From Chloroflexota bacterium (GTDB taxonomy: Bacteria > Chloroflexota > Dormibacteria > CF-121), in assembly GCA_005889395.1 (NCBI GenBank), contig VBFX01000111.1, positions 1 to 10,860 on the forward strand: a stretch of 10,860 bases of DNA, written 5' to 3'. Positions 7,138-10,860 of the stretch are shown here, in pieces. Positions within the stretch are counted from its first letter, which is position 1. Every line of letters starts with the position of its first letter. A model generated the notes under the pieces. It had not been told where the DNA came from. It saw nothing but the letters and a program-made list of their open reading frames with translations, and searched no databases. Position numbers and translations under genes: made by a program.

Positions 7138-8595
7138 GTGTCGCTCCAGCAGGGCGCGATCTCGCCGGCCGCCTACGACACGGCGTTCGTCGCCCGCCTC
7201 CGCGAGCCCAACGATCCGAACGCCATGGCCTATCCCCAAACCTTGGGCTGGCTGCTGCGCAGCCAGAATGCCGACGGGAGCTTCGGGACGACGCTGCCGA
7301 TTCCCAAGGACAAGTTGATCTCGACCCTGAGCGCGCTCGTCGCGCTGGCCGACCTGCCGGCGCAGCTCCAGGATGGCGCCGCGCACCGCGCCCGGGTGCG
7401 GGCACTGCGCTTCGTGCACGAGGACACCGGCAACTGGCAGACCGGCCCGGACCTGGCCGGCTTCGAGCTCGTGCTCCCGGCCATGCTCGACGCGGCCAAG
7501 CTTCGCGAGCTGCCCCTGCCCTACGAGCGCTTCATGGGTATCTCGGCCCAGCGTGACGCGAAGATCGGCCACATCCCGCCCCGGCTCATCTATAACGTCG
7601 CGACGCCGTTGCTGCACTCGATCGAATATCTGGGGAACCGGCTCGACGTCGAGGCCGCCCGCAAGCAGCTCTCTCCCAACGGCTCCTTCGCGAACTCGCC
7701 CTCGGCCACCGCGTATTTCTTGCTCAAGACCCGCGACGAGCAGGCGAACGAATACATCGCCATGCTGATGGCCAATCGGGGCGACGGCAGCCTTCCGACC
7801 GTCGCGCCCTTCGAGGTTTTCGAGATCGCCTGGGTGCTGTACAACCTGGCCCGCGCCGAGCTGCGCCCGGCAGAAGCGCAGCCACTCGTTCGGTACCTGG
7901 CGCAAGCGCTCACCGACGACGGCGTCGGCGTCTCGATGGAGGGGCTACGGCCCGACTCGGACGACACGGCCCTGACGCTCAGCGTCTTGCACCGCTACGG
8001 CTTCCCCATCTCGGCTGGGCCGCTGCGCCCGTTCGAAGGCGTGAACTTCTTCTTTACTTTCCCCCTCGAGCGTGACGCGTCCGTGACGGCCAATGCTCAC
8101 GTCCTCGAGGTGCTCCAGGTCGCCCCGCCATTCCCCCGCCAGCACGTGATTGCGCAGAAGGTCGTCAAGTACCTGCGTGATGCGCGCGTAGACGGCGACC
8201 ATTGGGTCGACAAGTGGCATGGGTCCCCCTTCTATGCCACCGCCCACGCCGTCTTCGCGCTCACCGCGTCGGCACCGGATCTTTGCACGCCGGCGTTCAG
8301 CTGGTTTGCCAAGAGTCAGCGCCAGGACGGCTCCTGGGGCTGGTTCAGCCAGGGCACCCCGGAGGAGACCGCCTACGCCGTGCAGGCGCTGATGCTGGCG
8401 CCGGCCGAATTCCGGGCCCAGATCAGGGAGCCACTCCGTCGGGCTGCCGCCTACCTGAATGAAACCGAGGGTGAGCCCGTCATTCCTATGTGGGTTGGCA
8501 AGACGCTCTACGGGCCAACCCAGGTTGTCCGTTCCGCGGTGCTTTCCGCCCAGATCCTGCTTGCGAGGAGCGAACATGCTAGACCGGCGGATTAA
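7138..8595 (+). CDS. Class II diterpene cyclase (DXDD type)
   Basis: A 485-residue alpha-helical cyclase of the squalene-hopene/copalyl diphosphate synthase superfamily. It is predicted to protonate geranylgeranyl diphosphate and close a bicyclic (copalyl-like) diphosphate without losing the diphosphate. The general-acid motif is DSDD (273-276) in RPDSDDTALT. The N-terminal family mark is SPAAYDTAFVARL. QW-like repeats include QNADGSFG (43-50) and QRQDGSWGWF (394-403). DKWHGSPFYATAHAV (358-372) and VGKTLYGPTQVVRSAVL near the end are typical of bacterial class II diterpene enzymes. No DDxxD motif is present, so it is not bifunctional. Length is near the bacterial norm of about 500. GTG 7138 is the only ordinary start; the frame stays open back to 7003 and seems to code further helix (IHELLVSL), so the true start may be a rare codon near 7051. 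Its end overlaps the next gene by 20 bp. Exact product is not predictable. Confidence 0.9.
   Translation: MSLQQGAISPAAYDTAFVARLREPNDPNAMAYPQTLGWLLRSQNADGSFGTTLPIPKDKLISTLSALVALADLPAQLQDGAAHRARVRALRFVHEDTGNWQTGPDLAGFELVLPAMLDAAKLRELPLPYERFMGISAQRDAKIGHIPPRLIYNVATPLLHSIEYLGNRLDVEAARKQLSPNGSFANSPSATAYFLLKTRDEQANEYIAMLMANRGDGSLPTVAPFEVFEIAWVLYNLARAELRPAEAQPLVRYLAQALTDDGVGVSMEGLRPDSDDTALTLSVLHRYGFPISAGPLRPFEGVNFFFTFPLERDASVTANAHVLEVLQVAPPFPRQHVIAQKVVKYLRDARVDGDHWVDKWHGSPFYATAHAVFALTASAPDLCTPAFSWFAKSQRQDGSWGWFSQGTPEETAYAVQALMLAPAEFRAQIREPLRRAAAYLNETEGEPVIPMWVGKTLYGPTQVVRSAVLSAQILLARSEHARPAD
8565..8570 (+). promoter_or_regulatory. Shine-Dalgarno site of the class I synthase, inside the cyclase gene
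   Basis: GAGGAG lies five bases before ATG 8576 and within the last codons of the class II cyclase. It fixes the start of the class I gene and indicates coupled translation of the pair. Confidence 0.85.
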
Positions 8596-9493
8596 CAAGC
8601 TCAAAGAGAACCTGATGCGGCAGGCGGACGAAGCCCTGGTGGTCCGCCACCTGGTCGACGCCAACCCTCGCGGTGACGACATGCTGGGCGAGGTCTGTCG
8701 CGCCGCCGTGCTTCTCCACCCGAGCGCCAGCTTCGAGCAAGCCCTGACGCTGGCTCGCACGATGGCGTACATCGTCTACATCGACGACTACCTCGAGGAA
8801 GAACATCCCGAGCTGGACCTGGCCGACTACCGGCGGGTCTGCCAGAACTTCTTGCTCTGGCCCAACCGCGACCTCAGCCAGATGCCCCTCGTCAACGCGA
8901 CCGTTTCGCGCAAGATCGAGGAGCAGTTCCGCGAGGACGAGGTGCCCGAGGAATGGACGGCCATGCGCCGGCTCGTCTGGGAAAAGTCGATCTGGACGAT
9001 GCTTCAGGAAAATCACTGGTTGAAGCACAAAGAGCGCGTGACTCTGGACGCTTACCTGGCCAACGGGATGTACAGCAGCTCCTTCCCCATCGTGCAGGTC
9101 TCGATCCTGGCGTTTTCATACCAGGATGTCTCGCAGGAGCTGAAGAACCGAATCTTCGGGCATATCTGCCAGGCCTCGCGCGTGGTGCGGCTCGCCAACG
9201 ACCTGCGCACGCACGAGCGTGAGTCGGCGCAGGGCCGCTTCAACTCGGTTGACCTGATCTCGGGCGGCTCCGCCGAGCGGACCCTCGACAGCGCGCGTGA
9301 CGCCGTCCGCCACCTGATGGAGGAAGAGTTCGAGCAGCTCAAGAAGGCGATCGCCCGCGAGCGGCGCACGGGCATCACCCAGCAGTTCCTCAGCCACCTG
9401 ATCGACAGCACGCAGGTCTTGCTCGACTTCTACGAAGTCCCCGGCGGGCGCCACAGCCAGGGCCGGCCCGATCGGGTGTTGAAGGCCAGCTAA
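8576..9493 (+). CDS. Class I terpene (diterpene) synthase
   Basis: A 305-residue all-helical terpene synthase predicted to ionise a prenyl diphosphate and cyclise the carbocation. The aspartate-rich motif is DDYLE (70-74), a DDxxE variant of DDxxD, and the second metal site is NDLRTHERE (208-216), an exact fit to (N/D)Dxx(S/T)xxxE. Paired with the upstream class II enzyme, the natural substrate is probably the bicyclic diphosphate that enzyme makes, giving a labdane-related diterpene, as in other bacterial two-gene systems such as the mycobacterial tuberculosinol pair. ATG 8576 is chosen for its GAGGAG five bases upstream; an in-frame ATG at 8459 would prepend 39 unrelated residues read from the cyclase gene. 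The C-terminal Arg-Tyr pair seen in many class I synthases is not evident; DFYEVPGGRH is the nearest match. Use of GGPP or FPP alone cannot be excluded. Confidence 0.9.
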   Translation: MLDRRINKLKENLMRQADEALVVRHLVDANPRGDDMLGEVCRAAVLLHPSASFEQALTLARTMAYIVYIDDYLEEEHPELDLADYRRVCQNFLLWPNRDLSQMPLVNATVSRKIEEQFREDEVPEEWTAMRRLVWEKSIWTMLQENHWLKHKERVTLDAYLANGMYSSSFPIVQVSILAFSYQDVSQELKNRIFGHICQASRVVRLANDLRTHERESAQGRFNSVDLISGGSAERTLDSARDAVRHLMEEEFEQLKKAIARERRTGITQQFLSHLIDSTQVLLDFYEVPGGRHSQGRPDRVLKAS

Positions 9494-9499
9494 CCGCCC

Positions 9500-10860
9500 A
9501 TGAGCAGCTCCATCAACCTGAAGCTCGGCGCCCACAAGGCGACGGCCGCCGGCAGGCCGGATGCGTCAGCGATCGAGATGGAGCGGCGCATCATCTGGAT
9601 CCGCTGGCTCGCGATCCTCGTCTCGCTCGGTGCCCTCCCCTTCCTGTCGGCGAGCCTGAACCGGCAGTCGCTCGTGACGCTGCTGGCGCTGATCGGCCTG
9701 GGTGCGATCTACAACCTCACCCTGCTGGTGGTGCTATTGCCGCGCAAGCCCGAATGGCTGACGAGCGGCTATATCTCGGCCATCGGCGACGTGCTCCTCG
9801 TGACCGGCGGCGTGGCCGTCACCGGGGGGCTGGCGTCACCCTTCTTCCTCGCCTACTTCGTCGTGACCGTCACCACCGCCGTCCGATTCGGTGGATTGGC
9901 GGCGATCGTCGCCGTCCTCACGATCGCGCTCAGCTACACCGCCGTCGTCTACTACGGCAACACTGTCCAGGGCACGGCGCTGCAGCTGAACGACCTCACC
10001 AACCTGGCGATGCGTACCGGCTTCGTCGCCCTCACCGGCATCTTCGTCGGATTCGTCGGCGACCGCGCCCGGCGGGCGGAGCGCGCACTGCAGGAGGAGC
10101 TCGAGCGGGCCCACGCCTCGCTGTCGGAGGTCACCGTTGAGCTGAACCGCGACCTCGAGTTTGAACAAACCTGCCAGCTGACGGCCGACAAAGGCCGCTC
10201 CCTGCTCAGCGCCGACGCCTTCTTGATGCAGGTCCAGATGCCGCCACTGATCGGACAGGACGAGGCGACGCCCCCGGCCTCGATGCTCTACGTCGACTGG
10301 ACGCCCGAGCTGAAGGCGCAGCATGCCGGGGTCGACCTGACAACCGCCCGGCTGGCGCTGACGCCGGCGACCGGCGAGCAGGTGATCGCGGTCGCGGATC
10401 CCAACCTGCTACTGCCCAACGAGCACAAGCCGCTCCCGGCCGGCATGTGGTTCCGGATCCCGGTGTTCCACGGCGCGCGTGCGATCGCCGACATGATCGT
10501 CGGCTTCATGGGGCGTGAGCAACCCCTTCGTCAGACCGAGATGGAACTGATGCTGACCTTCGCCGAGCGCGCCGGCATCGCGATGCGCAACGCCCACGCC
10601 CTCGACCAGGCGCAGAAGCTCTCCGTCACCGACTCGGTGACCGGGCTGCCGAACCACCGCTACTTCCATACGAGGTTCGACGAAGAGATGGAGAAGACAA
10701 AAGACACCGGCGGCTCGATCACGGTGATGATGATCGACCTCGACCGCTTCAAGGTCTACAACGACAGCTTTGGCCACGCGGCCGGTGACGTGGCGTTGAA
10801 AGCCGCGGCCCGCACGATTTCTTCCACCATGCGACGCGAAGACACGGTCACCCGCTACGG
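9500..10860 (+). CDS. Membrane-bound GAF-GGDEF protein, likely diguanylate cyclase (3' end beyond the window)
   Basis: At least 453 residues, with the reading frame open at the window edge. An N-terminal block of about five or six transmembrane helices (residues 30-185) is followed by a coiled coil (DRARRAERALQEELERAHA), a GAF-like sensory domain (about 210-370) and the start of a GGDEF domain from about 375. The GGDEF part shows TDSVTGLPNHRYF and MMIDLDRFKVYNDSFGH, with the metal-binding aspartate near 413 and AAGD. The window stops at RYG, just before the GG(D/E)EF signature, so catalytic competence cannot be judged. Such proteins make cyclic di-GMP from GTP in response to a membrane or GAF signal. 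The ATG is six bases after the terpene synthase stop, which strongly suggests one operon. The Shine-Dalgarno is weak (AAGG about 14 bases upstream), so expression may rely on coupling; ATG 9578 is a less likely alternative. Confidence 0.87.
   Translation, partial: MSSSINLKLGAHKATAAGRPDASAIEMERRIIWIRWLAILVSLGALPFLSASLNRQSLVTLLALIGLGAIYNLTLLVVLLPRKPEWLTSGYISAIGDVLLVTGGVAVTGGLASPFFLAYFVVTVTTAVRFGGLAAIVAVLTIALSYTAVVYYGNTVQGTALQLNDLTNLAMRTGFVALTGIFVGFVGDRARRAERALQEELERAHASLSEVTVELNRDLEFEQTCQLTADKGRSLLSADAFLMQVQMPPLIGQDEATPPASMLYVDWTPELKAQHAGVDLTTARLALTPATGEQVIAVADPNLLLPNEHKPLPAGMWFRIPVFHGARAIADMIVGFMGREQPLRQTEMELMLTFAERAGIAMRNAHALDQAQKLSVTDSVTGLPNHRYFHTRFDEEMEKTKDTGGSITVMMIDLDRFKVYNDSFGHAAGDVALKAAARTISSTMRREDTVTRY

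Noticed and set aside
6778..7905. 375-codon open frame on the - strand
   Set aside because: Antisense to the class II cyclase and the 5' end of the MFS gene region; no recognisable domain, while the + strand frame has DXDD and QW motifs.
8459..8575. ATG 8459 as the start of the class I terpene synthase
   Set aside because: GAGGAG at 8565-8570 points to ATG 8576, and the extra 39 residues read out of frame through the cyclase gene with no family similarity.
7945..8772. 275-codon open frame on the - strand
   Set aside because: Antisense to the cyclase and terpene synthase; low-complexity Gly/Arg/Val-rich shadow translation.
9754..10324. Open frames on both strands within the GAF-GGDEF gene (9754-10140 +, 9836-10324 -)
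   Set aside because: They are shadows of the frame starting at 9500, which encodes coherent membrane helices, a GAF-like domain and GGDEF motifs.

Overview
GC-rich bacterial DNA with short intergenic gaps and TTG/GTG starts. The mix of genes (a bS22-type mini ribosomal protein, FtsH and Lon, a Flp-type pilin and a split diterpene synthase pair) suits a soil lineage near Actinomycetota, Chloroflexota or Dormibacterota. That placement is inference; no taxonomic marker was compared.

Layout. 19-114 (+) is a 31-residue bS22/AURKAIP1-COX24-type ribosomal protein with a clear Shine-Dalgarno sequence and a TTG start. 5006 down to 32 (-) is a compact block ftsH > lon > tlpA-like lipoprotein, with gaps of 3 and 1 bp: a membrane AAA+ protease, a soluble AAA+ protease and an exported thioredoxin-fold protein. 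The tlpA end runs convergently into the antisense strand of the bS22 gene. 5007-5108 is a divergent control region, followed by tRNA-Ala(CGC) at 5109-5184 (+), whose perfect -10 box lies only six bases upstream of the mature 5' end. 5212-5454 (-) is a lone Flp/TadE-type prepilin. 5576-6835 (-) is a 12-helix MFS transporter.

6836-7137 is an intergenic region of about 300 bp between divergent genes, with three perfect inverted repeats. To its right lies a tight + strand operon: class II diterpene cyclase (DXDD), class I terpene synthase (DDxxE and NSE motifs), then a membrane-GAF-GGDEF protein that runs off the window end just before its GGDEF signature.

Working together. The left half looks like envelope and protein quality control plus translation. 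The right half looks like specialised metabolism: the class II enzyme would cyclise geranylgeranyl diphosphate to a bicyclic diphosphate and the class I enzyme would ionise that product to a diterpene. No GGPP synthase, P450 or prenyltransferase is visible here, so precursor supply and any tailoring lie elsewhere. The divergent MFS gene is a possible but unproven exporter. The linkage of a diterpene synthase pair to a likely diguanylate cyclase is the most unusual feature of the window.
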